Shown: in pieces, positions 16,354 to 25,755 of the stretch
Numbering within the stretch: position 1 is the stretch's first letter
Layout: each line of letters opens with the position of its first letter
Assembly (NCBI RefSeq): GCF_024464185.1
Contig: NZ_JANHAU010000005.1
Span: 62,001 to 126,000 of the forward strand
Source: Haloarchaeobius salinus
Lineage (GTDB): Archaea > Halobacteriota > Halobacteria > Halobacteriales > Natrialbaceae
Reading direction: 5' to 3'
DNA: 64,000 bases
Translations under genes and position numbers: made by a program
Notes under the pieces: model-generated
What the model was told of the DNA's origin: nothing
Database searches by the model: none
What the model saw: the letters and a program-made list of their open reading frames with translations, nothing else

Positions 16354-17709
16354 TCAGAGGTCGATACCGGCTTCCTCGACGAGGCGTCGCCCGGATTCGA
16401 CGAAGCGGTCGTGCTCCGACTCGACCAGCGGGTTCAGGAGTTCGCCGTCGCGCTTTACCACCTCGCCGTCCACGAGGACGGTGTCGATGTGGTGCGGGTT
16501 CGTCTCGAAGACGACCGTCTGGACCGGCGAGTGCACGGGCGCGGTCATGAAGTCGCTCGCGTCGACCATGATAATGTCCGCCCGTTTCCCGGGCGTGAGC
16601 GTCCCGATCTGGTCCTCCATCTGGAGCGCCTTCGCGCCCTCGACGGTCGCCATCTCGAGGGTATCGCGGGCGGTGAGCGAGACCGACGTGATCTCCTCAC
16701 CGGCTTCGAGCTCCGGCTGGTTGTCCAGCATCCGCTGAGTCTGCAGGCCGATGCGCATCTGTGTCGTCATCTCGCCGCTGACGTCCGAACAGACGTCGAC
16801 ACCCCAGGCGACACGCCCGCCGGCCTCGTGGACCTTCCCCGTCACCGGGATACCGTGGCCCATCTGCATCTCGACCTCGGGGGTCGACGAGAACGAGACG
16901 CCCTCGTCGACGGCGTGCTGGATGTCCTCCTGCGAGAAGTGGTTCGCGTGGGCGAGGTTCACGTCCGGGCCCAGCATGTCATCGAGACAGCCGAAGCCCT
17001 GGTACTCGGGGTTGTACTCCGAGGATGGCCACTGCGCCGCGCCCATGTGGATGCTTGCGAGCGCGTCCAGTTCGCGGGCGAGTTCCAGGTCGGCGCGGGC
17101 GGTCTCGTCGACGCAGAAGTCTGGCCCACGGAGCCCGAGCCCCAGACCGAGCAGGTCGTCGTCCCGGATCCGTGTGTCGTAGACCTCGCGGATCTGTTCC
17201 TCGGGGAGACCCACGTCGCTCTCGTACCACCACTTCGCCGCGTCGTCACCCGGCGGCCCCCAGGTGTACACCGCTCGCAGTCCGGCATCCTGCAGCGCGT
17301 CGACGCCCCGCTCGGCGTGTTCGACCGAGTTGGGGTACGACCAGTCCAGGGCCGTCGTCGTTCCCGTGTAGAGCTTCTCCAGCCCGCCGAAGAGCCCCCC
17401 GAGGTACATGTCCTCGGGCTGGTAGAGCCCGGTAATGTTGCCGAGCATGTGCTCGAAGTACTCGCCCATGAGCGACCAGTCCCCGGCGATACCCCTGACC
17501 TGTGCCTGTGCGAGGTGGATGTGCGAGTCGACGAACCCCGGGAGTACGATGTGGTCCGTGGCGTCGATGACCTCGGCGTCGGGTGCGCCGAGGTTCCGCC
17601 CCACGTCGACGATCTTGCCGTCCTCGATGAGCACGTCGGCACCGCCCATCTCCCCGAGGTCGGGGTCCATCGTGACGAGCGTGCCGTTTCGTATGAGTGT
17701 GACTGACAT
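16354..17709 (-). CDS. Amidohydrolase-superfamily hydrolase/deaminase
   Basis: The 451-residue product resembles the SAH/MTA-deaminase, cytosine-deaminase and chlorohydrolase group: metal-site HIHLAQ after the TIM-barrel entry VLPGFVDS, then HMGAAQW, HANHFSQED, and the late Asp region GVDVCSDVSGEM. A composite beta-sandwich made of N- and C-terminal parts (TLVTMDPD, and TPGKRADIIMVDA) encloses the barrel. The ATG at 17709 is supported by a TATA-like stretch at 17735-17743 on the minus strand, 27 bases upstream. It is the first gene of the operon with the FAH-family gene and is divergent from the TetR gene, with the palindrome at 17743-17760 between them. Confidence 0.88.
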   Translation of the reverse strand: MSVTLIRNGTLVTMDPDLGEMGGADVLIEDGKIVDVGRNLGAPDAEVIDATDHIVLPGFVDSHIHLAQAQVRGIAGDWSLMGEYFEHMLGNITGLYQPEDMYLGGLFGGLEKLYTGTTTALDWSYPNSVEHAERGVDALQDAGLRAVYTWGPPGDDAAKWWYESDVGLPEEQIREVYDTRIRDDDLLGLGLGLRGPDFCVDETARADLELARELDALASIHMGAAQWPSSEYNPEYQGFGCLDDMLGPDVNLAHANHFSQEDIQHAVDEGVSFSSTPEVEMQMGHGIPVTGKVHEAGGRVAWGVDVCSDVSGEMTTQMRIGLQTQRMLDNQPELEAGEEITSVSLTARDTLEMATVEGAKALQMEDQIGTLTPGKRADIIMVDASDFMTAPVHSPVQTVVFETNPHHIDTVLVDGEVVKRDGELLNPLVESEHDRFVESGRRLVEEAGIDL

Positions 17710-17742
17710 ACTCAATAACACAGTCTGACCAGGAGGTTAAAA

Positions 17743-17760
17743 GTTTACCGAGTGGTAAAC
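17743..17760. promoter_or_regulatory. Candidate TetR operator, copy 2 (perfect palindrome)
   Basis: GTTTACCGAGTGGTAAAC has perfect seven-base arms around GAGT. It lies between the amidohydrolase and TetR genes, directly upstream of the amidohydrolase TATA box (about 35 bases from that start codon). Spacing to the regulated gene is nearly the same as for copy 1. Confidence 0.7.
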
Positions 17761-17819
17761 AACCTCGCCAGCGCTGCCACAGGCAATCGAGTTATGTAGC
17801 TCCCGGATGGAGTGAGGGT

Positions 17820-18440
17820 ATGAGCGAATCGGACGAGAAGGTCTCCGCGAAGGACACCGAGGAGGTAATCATGGAGGCCACGTTCCGTGCCCTGAGCAAA
17901 CAGGGCTACAGCGACCTGCGGATGCGGGACATCGGCGAGGAGATGGAGCTCACCCGGCAGGTCATCCACTACCACTTCGACGGCAAGTACGACCTCATGT
18001 CCTCCTTCCTCGAGTACATCATCGGGCAGTACGAGGGCAGCGTCGAGGTCGACGGCGACGCGGACCCGCGGACGGAACTCGACGCCCGGATCGACCAGTG
18101 CCTCTTCGGGCCGGAGTTCGAGGAGTTCTCCCACTGGGACCGGATGAAGGTGTACCACGAGCTGTACACCTTCGCCCAGAACGACGACACCCACCGTGAG
18201 ATCTTCAACGACCACTACGAGCGCATCCGCGGGAGCGTCGTCGAGGTCGTCGAGGAGGGAATCGAGCAGGGCACCTTCAGGGAGGTCGACGCCGAGCGGA
18301 TGGGCCAGCTCATCACGGACATCATCCACGCCGCCCGCGGCCGCCGCATGGCGCTCGGCCACGAGGACGCACCCGCGGAGGCCCGCCAGTCCATCGACGA
18401 GTTCATCCTCGACTCGCTGATGGTCGACGACGGGAACTGA
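17820..18440 (+). CDS. TetR-family transcriptional regulator
   Basis: The 206-residue product has a classic TetR N-terminus: EEVIMEATFRALSKQGYSD then MRDIGEEMELTRQVIHYHFDGKYDL (HTH, residues about 15-62). The remainder is a helical ligand-binding domain. A TATA-like GTTATGTAG around 17791 lies about 27 bases before the ATG, so the transcript is probably leaderless. The divergent amidohydrolase operon and the shared palindrome make this the likely local regulator; the inducing compound is presumably the pathway substrate. Confidence 0.92.
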   Translation: MSESDEKVSAKDTEEVIMEATFRALSKQGYSDLRMRDIGEEMELTRQVIHYHFDGKYDLMSSFLEYIIGQYEGSVEVDGDADPRTELDARIDQCLFGPEFEEFSHWDRMKVYHELYTFAQNDDTHREIFNDHYERIRGSVVEVVEEGIEQGTFREVDAERMGQLITDIIHAARGRRMALGHEDAPAEARQSIDEFILDSLMVDDGN

Positions 18441-18498
18441 CAGCGACGAACGGTTCGACACCGACAACACCGTACTTCTCGCCCACCATAGTCCGTCC

Positions 18499-18867
18499 AT
18501 GGAGAAGGTGAACCTCACCGAGGCCTTCGCCTCGTTCGACGAGCAGTGGTCGCCACGGGTCGCGGCGGAGCTGAACGGTCAGGCGGTCAAGCTCGCGAAG
18601 GTCGAGGGCGAGTTCGTCTGGCACCACCACGACGAGGCCGACGAGCTGTTTCTCGTCCGGTCCGGCGAGTTGACAATCGAGTTCCGCGACGAACCCGACG
18701 TGACGCTGGGCGAGGGCGAGCTCCTGGTCGTCCCGCGGGGCGTCGATCACCGGCCGGTCGCTGACGAGGAGGCCGAGATACTGCTGTTCGAACCGGGCGA
18801 GACGCGGAACACGGGCGACGTCGAGGACGCCGAGTTGACACAGTCGGAGCGGCAGGAGCTGTCCTGA
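18499..18867 (+). CDS. Small cupin-domain protein
   Basis: The 122-residue protein is a single cupin barrel. Motif 1 is EFVWHHHDEADELFLVRSG with the three His and Glu metal ligands; motif 2 is LVVPRGVDHRPVADEEAE with the closing His. Such one-domain cupins bind a metal and often act on small ligands or sense them. It begins 58 bases after the TetR gene on the same strand and may be co-transcribed, which would link it to the degradation cluster. The following 287 bases, up to the chaperone gene, show no gene. Confidence 0.88.
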   Translation: MEKVNLTEAFASFDEQWSPRVAAELNGQAVKLAKVEGEFVWHHHDEADELFLVRSGELTIEFRDEPDVTLGEGELLVVPRGVDHRPVADEEAEILLFEPGETRNTGDVEDAELTQSERQELS

Positions 18868-19154
18868 CCGCCCGGCCGACCGACCGCGCCGGCGTACCAG
18901 TGTGGAACACAGTCGTCACAGGATGGTCGGGACTGCGAAAAGAGCCCTGCAGACGCTACGACGGCCCGATACCGAGCGAGGTGTACGCGACGGTCCCGCG
19001 GCTGGAGGCGTCACCGACGGCGCTCTTCCGTCCCGGCATCCGCTGGCGCTTCTGCGGACCACCAGCGGGGAAGCGGGAACGAGGGCACCGAGGCGACGCT
19101 GGCCGCTCGCGTACGGAGAGAACAGCCTGCCCCTGCGACGAGAGCCGGAGTTGC

Positions 19155-19352
19155 TCAGGCCTGGGCCGTGTAGCCGGCGTCCTCGACCGCCGCGAGGAGT
19201 GCAGACACGTCGGCATCGCCCTCGACGGTCGCCTGCGCCGACTCCCGGTCGGCGCTCGCGCCGGTCACTCCCGCGACTCCAGCAAGCGCCTCCTCGACCG
19301 TCTGTTCGCAGTGTCCACAGCTCATCCCTTCGACGGTGATCGTCGTCGTCAT
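19155..19352 (-). CDS. Heavy-metal-associated (HMA) copper chaperone
   Basis: The 65-residue product is one HMA domain with the metal-binding loop EGMSCGHCEQTVEEAL (Cys at residues 11 and 14). The fold and length match CopZ-type chaperones that hand Cu(I) to the N-terminal domains of copper ATPases. The start is taken as the ATG at 19352 (MTTTITVEGM); a longer frame upstream reads through the promoter. The 22-bp motif at 19375-19396 begins exactly 44 bases before this codon, as it does before the copper ATPase gene, which supports both the start and the copper assignment. Confidence 0.9.
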   Translation of the reverse strand: MTTTITVEGMSCGHCEQTVEEALAGVAGVTGASADRESAQATVEGDADVSALLAAVEDAGYTAQA

Positions 19353-19374
19353 GGATGGACGTACGGGCTCCTGG

Positions 19375-19396
19375 TTCAAGCAGGTTGTCCATTCGA
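19375..19396 (-). promoter_or_regulatory. Shared copper-regulon promoter motif, chaperone copy
   Basis: On the minus strand this reads TCGAATGGACAA then CCTGCTTGAA. It aligns without gaps to sites at 22390 and 25712 and starts 44 bases before the ATG at 19352. A second shared element, CTTTTGATTCG, lies at 19425-19435, 39 bases further upstream, as in front of the copper ATPase gene. Confidence 0.7.
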
Positions 19397-19470
19397 TTCA
19401 GTACTCGAACGCGCCACGGAGTTACGAATCAAAAGGAAAGATCCCCGAGCAGTGGTGGAACGACGGACCC

Positions 19471-22098
19471 CTAGGGAGCCGTCGTCTCCACCGCCTCGAC
19501 GCTCTCGGGGCGGATCCGCGAGAGGCGCATGGCATTCGCGGTCACCGCGGTCGTCATGCCGGCGTCACCGGCGAGGACGGCGAGCCAGATCGGCACGAGG
19601 CTGAACGGCACCCCGATTGCCAGCGCCGCCTTGACGCCGAGACTGGCCCAGATGTTCTGTCTGATGACGCCGTTGGCGTCGTGGGCCAGCTCGTAGAGGT
19701 ACGGCAGCTTGGCGAGGTCGTCGCCCATCAGGGCGATGTCGGCCGTCTCGAGCGCCGTGTCGGTACCGGCCGCACCCATCGCGACACCGACTGTCGCCGT
19801 CGCGAGCGCGGGTGCGTCGTTGACGCCGTCGCCGACCATCGCGACGCCGTCGTACTCGTCGTTCAACTCCTCGATGGCGGCGACCTTCTCGTCGGGCAGG
19901 AGTTCGGCGCGGAACTCGTCGACGCCGACCTGTTCGGCGATGGCACGGGCGGTCCGCTCGTTGTCACCGGTGAGCATGATGGTGTGCTCGACGCCGAGCT
20001 CGCGGAGCCGGGCGACCGTCCGTGCTGCCTCGGGCCGGACCTCGTCGGCGACCGCGATGACGCCCTCGAGTTCGTCCTCAGTGCCGACCAGCACGACGGT
20101 CTTGCCCTCCGACTGGAGCGCAGGGACGGTCTCGTGCAGCAGGTCGAGACAGTTGTTGCGGTCGCAGATGGTCCGGGCGGTCTGCGTGACGACGCCGCCG
20201 TCCGTCGTCGCGTGGACGTGCGAGAGGTCGAACCCGAGGTCCTCGAACAGGCCGGGTTTCCCCGCGTAGTGCGGCTGGCCGTCGAGGTCCGCACGGACGC
20301 CCTTGCCGGTGATGCTCTCGAAGTCGTCGATCTCGCGCTCACCGACGCCGGCGGTGGTCGCCTGCTCGACGATGGCCTCGCCGATGGGGTGTTCGCTGCG
20401 GGCCTCCAGGCCGCGAGCACAGCGGAGCACGTCCTCCTCGGTGTTGCCGTTCAGGGGGACGACGTCGGTCACGGTCAGCTCGCCCTTCGTGAGCGTGCCG
20501 GTCTTGTCGAAGGCGACAGCCTCGACCGCGCCCATCGCCTCCAGGTGGTTGCCTCCCTTGATGAGCACGCCGTTCTTCGCGGCGCTCGTGATGCCGGAGA
20601 CCACCGAGACCGGCGTGGAGATGACGAACGCGCACGGACAGGCGAGCACGAGCAGGGTCAGCCCGTAGACGACGGCGGTCGACCAGGTGGTGCCCAACAC
20701 GGACGGGCTCGCGAGGGTGACGACGACGGCGAACGCGACGACGACCGGCGTGTAGTACGACGAGAACCGCTCGACGAACTGCTCGCGCTCGGTCTTGTTC
20801 GACTGGGCGTCCTCCACCATCTGGACGATGCGCGAGAGGGTGTTGTCGCCCGCCTCCGAGGTCACCTCGACCTCCAGGTAGCCCCCTTCGTTGATGGTGC
20901 CCGCGTAGACCTCGTCGCCGCCCGTCTTGTCGACGGGGACGCTCTCGCCGGTGATGGGAGCCTGGTTGACGGCGCTCTCGCCGTCGACGACGACGCCGTC
21001 CATCGGTATCTTCTCGCCCGGCCGGACGACGACGACGTCGCCGACGGTCACCTCGTCCACGGACACCGCCTCCTCGTCGCCGTCGCGCTTCACCGTCGCC
21101 TCGTCCGGCGAGAGGTCCATTAGCTCCTCCAGCGAGTTCCGGGCACGGTCCATCGAGTACCGTTCGAGGAGCTCGGCGACGCTGAAGAGGAAGGCGAGCG
21201 TCGCTGCCTCGAAGTAGAGCGCCTCGCCGAAGACGACGCTGGCGACGAGCGCCCCGAGGATGGCGACGGACATCAGGAAGTCGATGTCGAGGTTTCGGTT
21301 GCGGGCGGAGTAGTAGCCGTTCCGGAGGATCTCCTGGCCACCGGTCGCGATGGCGACGAGGAACAGCACGTCCGCGACGAAGAGTTCGCTGCCCGCGACC
21401 GTCGCGACCAGCCCGTTCTGGGCGTGGAGGAAGAACTCGAAGAGGAGACCGAACACGAGGAAGCCGCCGCTGATCCAGGTCTTCACGGCGCGCGGACTCC
21501 GCCAGATGCTCTCGTCGGTCCCCGCATCCTCGGTCGCGCCCACGCTGCCGGTGCTGTCGGTGACCTCGTAGCCGGCGTTCTCGATGGCACCGACGAGGTC
21601 GGCCTCGGAGACGGTGCCGTCGTACGTGACCGACACCTTCCCGGTCGTCGGCCGTGGGTCGACGCTCAGCACGCCATCGACGGCGGTCAGCGCGTTCTCG
21701 ACCTTGCCTGCGCAGGAGGCACAGTCCATGTCGGGGACCGTGTAGGAGATCGTCGTCTCGGCGGGTCGGTCGACGGAGTAGCCCGCCTTCTCGATGCGAT
21801 CGACGACGGCCTCGGGCGAGGTCAGGTCCGGGTCGTAGACGACGGTCAGCATCCCGGTCGCGATCTGCGGGTCGATATCGACGATTCCGTCGAGCCTGTC
21901 GACGCTGTTCTCGACCTTGCCGGCACAGGACGGACAGTCCATGTCGGGCACCGAGAACTCGGCGACGGTGCCGCCATCAGCCTTCGAGACGGACCCCCCG
22001 TCAGGGCGATAATCGCGGCCGCTGCCGTCCCCACGGCAGGACGCGCCGTCTTGGGATACGTCGCACGAATCCGGCGTATCCCGGTCGGGTGAACTCAT
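19471..22098 (-). CDS. P1B-2-type Zn2+/Cd2+/Pb2+-exporting ATPase with two HMA domains
   Basis: The 875-residue product has two N-terminal HMA domains (MDCPSC with Cys 55/58 and MDCASC with Cys 126/129), eight membrane helices, the ion-site motif ACPCAFVIST in helix 6, the phosphorylation site [10 protein letters not shown] and the hinge [12 protein letters not shown]. The sequence after CPC and the last helices (NIWASLGVK..., WLAVLAGDAG) carry the conserved Lys and Asp of the ZntA/CadA subgroup rather than the copper subgroup, so the likely cargo is divalent Zn, Cd or Pb. A TATA-like TTTAATAA at 22121-22130 is 27 bases before the ATG at 22098, suggesting a leaderless transcript. Confidence 0.9.
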   Translation of the reverse strand: MSSPDRDTPDSCDVSQDGASCRGDGSGRDYRPDGGSVSKADGGTVAEFSVPDMDCPSCAGKVENSVDRLDGIVDIDPQIATGMLTVVYDPDLTSPEAVVDRIEKAGYSVDRPAETTISYTVPDMDCASCAGKVENALTAVDGVLSVDPRPTTGKVSVTYDGTVSEADLVGAIENAGYEVTDSTGSVGATEDAGTDESIWRSPRAVKTWISGGFLVFGLLFEFFLHAQNGLVATVAGSELFVADVLFLVAIATGGQEILRNGYYSARNRNLDIDFLMSVAILGALVASVVFGEALYFEAATLAFLFSVAELLERYSMDRARNSLEELMDLSPDEATVKRDGDEEAVSVDEVTVGDVVVVRPGEKIPMDGVVVDGESAVNQAPITGESVPVDKTGGDEVYAGTINEGGYLEVEVTSEAGDNTLSRIVQMVEDAQSNKTEREQFVERFSSYYTPVVVAFAVVVTLASPSVLGTTWSTAVVYGLTLLVLACPCAFVISTPVSVVSGITSAAKNGVLIKGGNHLEAMGAVEAVAFDKTGTLTKGELTVTDVVPLNGNTEEDVLRCARGLEARSEHPIGEAIVEQATTAGVGEREIDDFESITGKGVRADLDGQPHYAGKPGLFEDLGFDLSHVHATTDGGVVTQTARTICDRNNCLDLLHETVPALQSEGKTVVLVGTEDELEGVIAVADEVRPEAARTVARLRELGVEHTIMLTGDNERTARAIAEQVGVDEFRAELLPDEKVAAIEELNDEYDGVAMVGDGVNDAPALATATVGVAMGAAGTDTALETADIALMGDDLAKLPYLYELAHDANGVIRQNIWASLGVKAALAIGVPFSLVPIWLAVLAGDAGMTTAVTANAMRLSRIRPESVEAVETTAP

Positions 22099-22120
22099 TG
22101 GCTGAAGCTAGGCGAGGGGG

Positions 22121-22130
22121 AGTTATTAAA
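22121..22130 (-). promoter_or_regulatory. TATA box of the P1B-2 ATPase gene
   Basis: Minus-strand TTTAATAACT is centred 27 bases before the ATG at 22098, the standard archaeal spacing for a leaderless gene. Confidence 0.6.
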
Positions 22131-22170
22131 CCGTCTGCTATGGGGCAGGGTTCGACTATGTCGTCATTAT

Positions 22171-22191
22171 TAATCCAATCGGAATGGATTA
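22171..22191. promoter_or_regulatory. Inverted repeat upstream of the P1B-2 ATPase promoter
   Basis: Seven-base perfect arms TAATCCA and TGGATTA flank seven bases, in an AT-rich patch about 45 bases upstream of the TATA box. The rest of the 335-base region between the two divergent ATPase genes contains no gene. This is a candidate operator for a metal-responsive repressor. Confidence 0.45.
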
Positions 22192-22389
22192 TTATCCTCG
22201 GCGGTTGCGACTACCTCGAAGCGACACCAGACGCAGGGCCGTCCACTGGCCGGCTCGGGGTCTCAGAATTGGAATCCGAACCGATGCCACTTCCGGAGCG
22301 ACCGTGCACCGCGACTTACGGGCACATCGACAACTGAACCGTCCACCTGGCTTTTGATTCGAAATTTCAGACCGCGAGTTGCTTGGGTG

Positions 22390-22411
22390 TTGAAAGGGCA
22401 AACCGATTGAA
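22390..22411 (+). promoter_or_regulatory. Shared copper-regulon promoter motif, copA copy
   Basis: It reads TTGAAAGGGCAA then ACCGATTGAA and starts 44 bases before the ATG at 22434. The element CTTTTGATTCG at 22351-22361 lies 39 bases upstream, the same spacing as before the chaperone gene. No good TATA box occurs at -27; the motif occupies that place (-44 to -23). Confidence 0.7.
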
Positions 22412-22433
22412 GGAGTAGCCCGTACATCCTACC

Positions 22434-25076
22434 ATGAGCACGCATCGAAGCCAGATCGACATCCAGGGGATGAGCTGTGCGAACTGCTCGCAGACCATCG
22501 CCGAACGGGTCGAGGGACTCGACGGTGTCTCGGAGGCGAACATCAACTACGCCACCGACGAGGGCACCGTCGAGTACGACCCGGGCGAGGTCTCGCTCGG
22601 CGATATCTTCGACGCCATCGAGGACGCGGGCTACAGCCCGGTCACCGAGTCCACGACCATCGCCATCACGGACATGTCCTGTGCGAACTGCTCGGAGACG
22701 GTGCAGGACGCACTGGAGTCGCTCCCGGGCGTCGTCCGCGCGGACGTGAACTACGCGACGGACGAGGCACAGGTCACGTTCAACCCGGCGGAGTCGTCGC
22801 TCGATACGTTCTACGAGGCGATCGAGAACGCCGGCTACTCACCCGTCAGGGAGGAGCCGTCGGACCAGGACGGGACCGCCGGTGGCGACGGTAGCGGCGA
22901 GAGCGCTCGCGACGCCGCACGGAACGCCGAAATACGGAAGCAGCGTCGGCTGACGCTGTTCGGTGCACTGCTGTCGGCACCGATGCTGTTCTTCCTCGCC
23001 GACAAGTTCCTGCTCGGCGGAACGTTCGTCCCGGAGACCGTCTTCGGGGTCACGTTCGGCTGGGTCGAGTTCGCCCTCGCCACGCCCGTCCAGCTCCTGC
23101 TCGGGTGGCCGTTCTACCGGAACTCGTACAACGCGCTCGTCAACAACCGTCGGGCCAACATGGACGTGCTCATCGCGCTCGGGTCGAGCACGGCCTACAT
23201 CTACTCGGTGAGCGTCCTGTTCGAGCTCGTCGCCGGCAGCATGTACTTCGACACCGCCGCGCTCATCCTGGTGTTCATCACGCTCGGGAACTACCTCGAG
23301 GCGCGCTCGAAGGGCCAGGCCGGCGAGGCGCTCCGGAAGCTGCTCGAGATGGAGGCCGAGACGGCGACCGTCGTCGACGAGGACGGCACCGAGCGCGAGG
23401 TCCCGCTCGAAGACGTGGCGGTCGGCGACCGGATGAAGGTCCGCCCCGGCGAGAAGATCCCGACGGACGGGGTCGTCATCGACGGCCAGAGTGCGGTCGA
23501 CGAGTCGATGGTCACCGGCGAGAGCGTCCCCGTCGAGAAGAGCGAGGGCGACGAGGTCGTCGGCTCGACCATCAACGAGAACGGCCTGCTCGTCGTCGAG
23601 GCCACGAAGGTCGGCAGCGACACCGCCCTCCAGCAGATCGTCCAGACGGTCAAGGAGGCCCAGTCCAGACAGCCCGACATCCAGAACCTCGCGGACCGCA
23701 TCTCGGCGTACTTCGTGCCCGCGGTCATCGTGAACGCCCTGTTCTGGGGCGTCGTCTGGTTCCTGTTCCCCGAGGCGCTGGCCGGCTTCGTCGACGCGCT
23801 CCCGCTCTGGGGGCTCGTCGCGGGCGGCCCCGGCGTCGCTGGCGGTGGCGTCTCCGTGTTCGAGTTCGCCATCATCGTCTTCGCCTCCGCGGTGCTCATC
23901 GCCTGCCCCTGCGCGCTCGGGCTGGCGACCCCGGCGGCGACGATGGTCGGGACCACCATCGGGGCGCAGCACGGCGTGCTGTTCAAGGGCGGTGACGTGC
24001 TCGAACGGGCGAAGGACGTGGACACCGTCGTCTTCGACAAGACGGGGACGCTCACGAAGGGCGAGATGGAGCTGACCGACGTCGTCGTCTTCGACGACGG
24101 GCAGGCCGTCGCGGACGGTGGTGAGACCGCCCCCGACGGTGGCGAGCTCGTGACCGAGGACCGCCTGACCGAGGCCGATGTGCTCCGACTCGCCGCGACG
24201 GCCGAGAGCGGCAGCGAACACCCGCTCGCCCAGGCCATCGTCGAGGGCGCTCGCGAGCGCGGTCTCGAGGTCGGCAGCCCCGACTCCTTCGAGAACGTCC
24301 CCGGCCACGGTGTCCGGGCCGAGTTCGACGGCGAGACGGTGTTCGTCGGGAACCGCAAGCTGCTCCGCGACAACGGCATCGACCCCGAACCGGCGGCCGA
24401 GACGATGGAGCGGCTCGAATCCGAGGGGAAGACGGCGATGCTCGTCGGCCGCACCCCGTCCAAGGGTGGCGACGGCGAGCTCGTCGGTGTCGTCGCCGAC
24501 GCGGACACCGTGAAGGAGAGCGCGAAGGACGCGGTGAGCGCACTGCAGGAGCGCGGCGTCGACGTGATGATGATCACGGGCGACAACGAGCGCACGGCCC
24601 GCGCGGTCGCCGAGCAGGTCGGCATCGACCCCGAGAACGTCCGCGCCGAGGTCCTCCCCGAGGACAAGTCCGACGCGGTCGAAGCGATCCAGTCCGAGGG
24701 CCGGCAGGCGATGATGGTCGGCGACGGCGTGAACGATGCGCCCGCGCTCGCCGTGGCCTACGTCGGCACGGCAATCGGCTCGGGGACGGACGTCGCCATC
24801 GAGGCCGCCGACGTGACGCTCATGCGGGACGACCCCCTGGACGTCGTGAAGGCCATCCGCATCTCCGACGCAACCCTGGCGAAGATCAAGCAGAACCTCG
24901 TCTGGGCGCTGGGCTACAACACCGCGATGATCCCGCTGGCCTCGCTCGGGCTGCTCCAGCCCGTGCTCGCGGCCGTCGCGATGGCCTTCTCCAGCGTCTC
25001 GGTGCTGACGAACAGCCTGCTGTTCCGCCGGTACGACCCCGACCACGACTACAGCCTGCTCGGGCTGCGTGACTGA
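22434..25076 (+). CDS. copA: P1B-1-type Cu(I)-exporting ATPase CopA
   Basis: The 880-residue product has two HMA domains (GMSCANC, Cys 15/18; DMSCANC, Cys 83/86), then the P-type core: the actuator motif [11 protein letters not shown], the copper-site CPC at residues 491-493 ([13 protein letters not shown]), the phosphorylated Asp 535 in [10 protein letters not shown], and [12 protein letters not shown]. Helices 7 and 8 have the copper signatures YNTAMIPLA and [12 protein letters not shown]. It exports Cu(I) or Ag(I) across the membrane using ATP. The shared motif upstream links it to the chaperone encoded 3 kb away. Confidence 0.96.
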   Translation: MSTHRSQIDIQGMSCANCSQTIAERVEGLDGVSEANINYATDEGTVEYDPGEVSLGDIFDAIEDAGYSPVTESTTIAITDMSCANCSETVQDALESLPGVVRADVNYATDEAQVTFNPAESSLDTFYEAIENAGYSPVREEPSDQDGTAGGDGSGESARDAARNAEIRKQRRLTLFGALLSAPMLFFLADKFLLGGTFVPETVFGVTFGWVEFALATPVQLLLGWPFYRNSYNALVNNRRANMDVLIALGSSTAYIYSVSVLFELVAGSMYFDTAALILVFITLGNYLEARSKGQAGEALRKLLEMEAETATVVDEDGTEREVPLEDVAVGDRMKVRPGEKIPTDGVVIDGQSAVDESMVTGESVPVEKSEGDEVVGSTINENGLLVVEATKVGSDTALQQIVQTVKEAQSRQPDIQNLADRISAYFVPAVIVNALFWGVVWFLFPEALAGFVDALPLWGLVAGGPGVAGGGVSVFEFAIIVFASAVLIACPCALGLATPAATMVGTTIGAQHGVLFKGGDVLERAKDVDTVVFDKTGTLTKGEMELTDVVVFDDGQAVADGGETAPDGGELVTEDRLTEADVLRLAATAESGSEHPLAQAIVEGARERGLEVGSPDSFENVPGHGVRAEFDGETVFVGNRKLLRDNGIDPEPAAETMERLESEGKTAMLVGRTPSKGGDGELVGVVADADTVKESAKDAVSALQERGVDVMMITGDNERTARAVAEQVGIDPENVRAEVLPEDKSDAVEAIQSEGRQAMMVGDGVNDAPALAVAYVGTAIGSGTDVAIEAADVTLMRDDPLDVVKAIRISDATLAKIKQNLVWALGYNTAMIPLASLGLLQPVLAAVAMAFSSVSVLTNSLLFRRYDPDHDYSLLGLRD

Positions 25077-25175
25077 GATGCCGACCACGGGGGTTCCCGT
25101 CCTCCGGACTCCTCGTGGACGGACTGGGGCCGGCGAGCACGTGTTTTCATAGTATTCTCGACCGATTGGTGAATC

Positions 25176-25604
25176 ATGGCCCGGTACCAATCCATCCTCG
25201 TCGCGACGGACGGGAGCGAGACGGCAGGGAGGGCGGTCGACCACGCGGTCTCGCTGGCCAGCGACGCCGACGATATGGTGTACGTGCTCTCGGTCGCGCA
25301 TTCGCGCGAGAGTCCGATGTCCTTCGGGGTGGAGACGCTCGAGGGCATCGAGGCAGCGGTCGAGAGGACTGCAGCAGAGGTCGGCGAGCACCTCGGCGAA
25401 GCGGCGGTTTCGGGCATGGTCCGTCGGGGACGCCCCGATGACCAGATTCTCGCCGCTGCCGACGAAGTCGGCGCAGACATGATCGTCCTCGGCAGGACCG
25501 GCAGCTCGGGGCTCGCCGACCGCGTCCTCGGGGGCACGGCGGACCGGGTCGTCAGACGGTCGAAACGTCCGGTCCTGCTAATCCCCGAGACCGGCGCGAC
25601 GTAG
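25176..25604 (+). CDS. Universal stress protein (UspA family)
   Basis: A 142-residue single Usp domain starting ILVATDGSETAGRAV and ending with the ATP-binding pattern VLGRTGSSGLADRVLGGTADRVVRRSKRPVLLIP, so it probably binds ATP. It follows copA by 99 bases. It has no copy of the copper motif, so co-regulation is uncertain. Its role is probably general stress response. Confidence 0.93.
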   Translation: MARYQSILVATDGSETAGRAVDHAVSLASDADDMVYVLSVAHSRESPMSFGVETLEGIEAAVERTAAEVGEHLGEAAVSGMVRRGRPDDQILAAADEVGADMIVLGRTGSSGLADRVLGGTADRVVRRSKRPVLLIPETGAT

Positions 25605-25711
25605 CGGGACTGACCGGACCGTTCCCTCGCCCAGGGCAGGTTTTGGATGCATGGCGTGTCGGGGGTCCGACGGCCAGTTCGCAAAGTGTCGTCGGGTACC
25701 CACCCACGTTC

Positions 25712-25733
25712 TCGAAAGGGCAACCGCATTGAA
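25712..25733 (+). promoter_or_regulatory. Shared copper-regulon promoter motif, SHOCT-gene copy
   Basis: It reads TCGAAAGGGCAA then CCGCATTGAA. Forty-four bases from its first base lies the GTG at 25756. That spacing is identical to the two metal genes and decides the start codon of the next gene. Confidence 0.65.
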
Positions 25734-25755
25734 CGGTGCGCACGTATCTAGAACC

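Noticed and set aside
22263-22445. Minus-strand frame whose translation resembles frames near 19,360 and 25,700
   Set aside because: The similarity comes from translating the shared promoter motif, not from a protein family.
25132-25175. Copper motif before the UspA gene after copA
   Set aside because: The expected position 44 bases before the ATG does not match the consensus.
22839-25391. 850-codon minus-strand open frame opposite copA
   Set aside because: Antisense shadow of the copA gene, with no conserved motif of its own.
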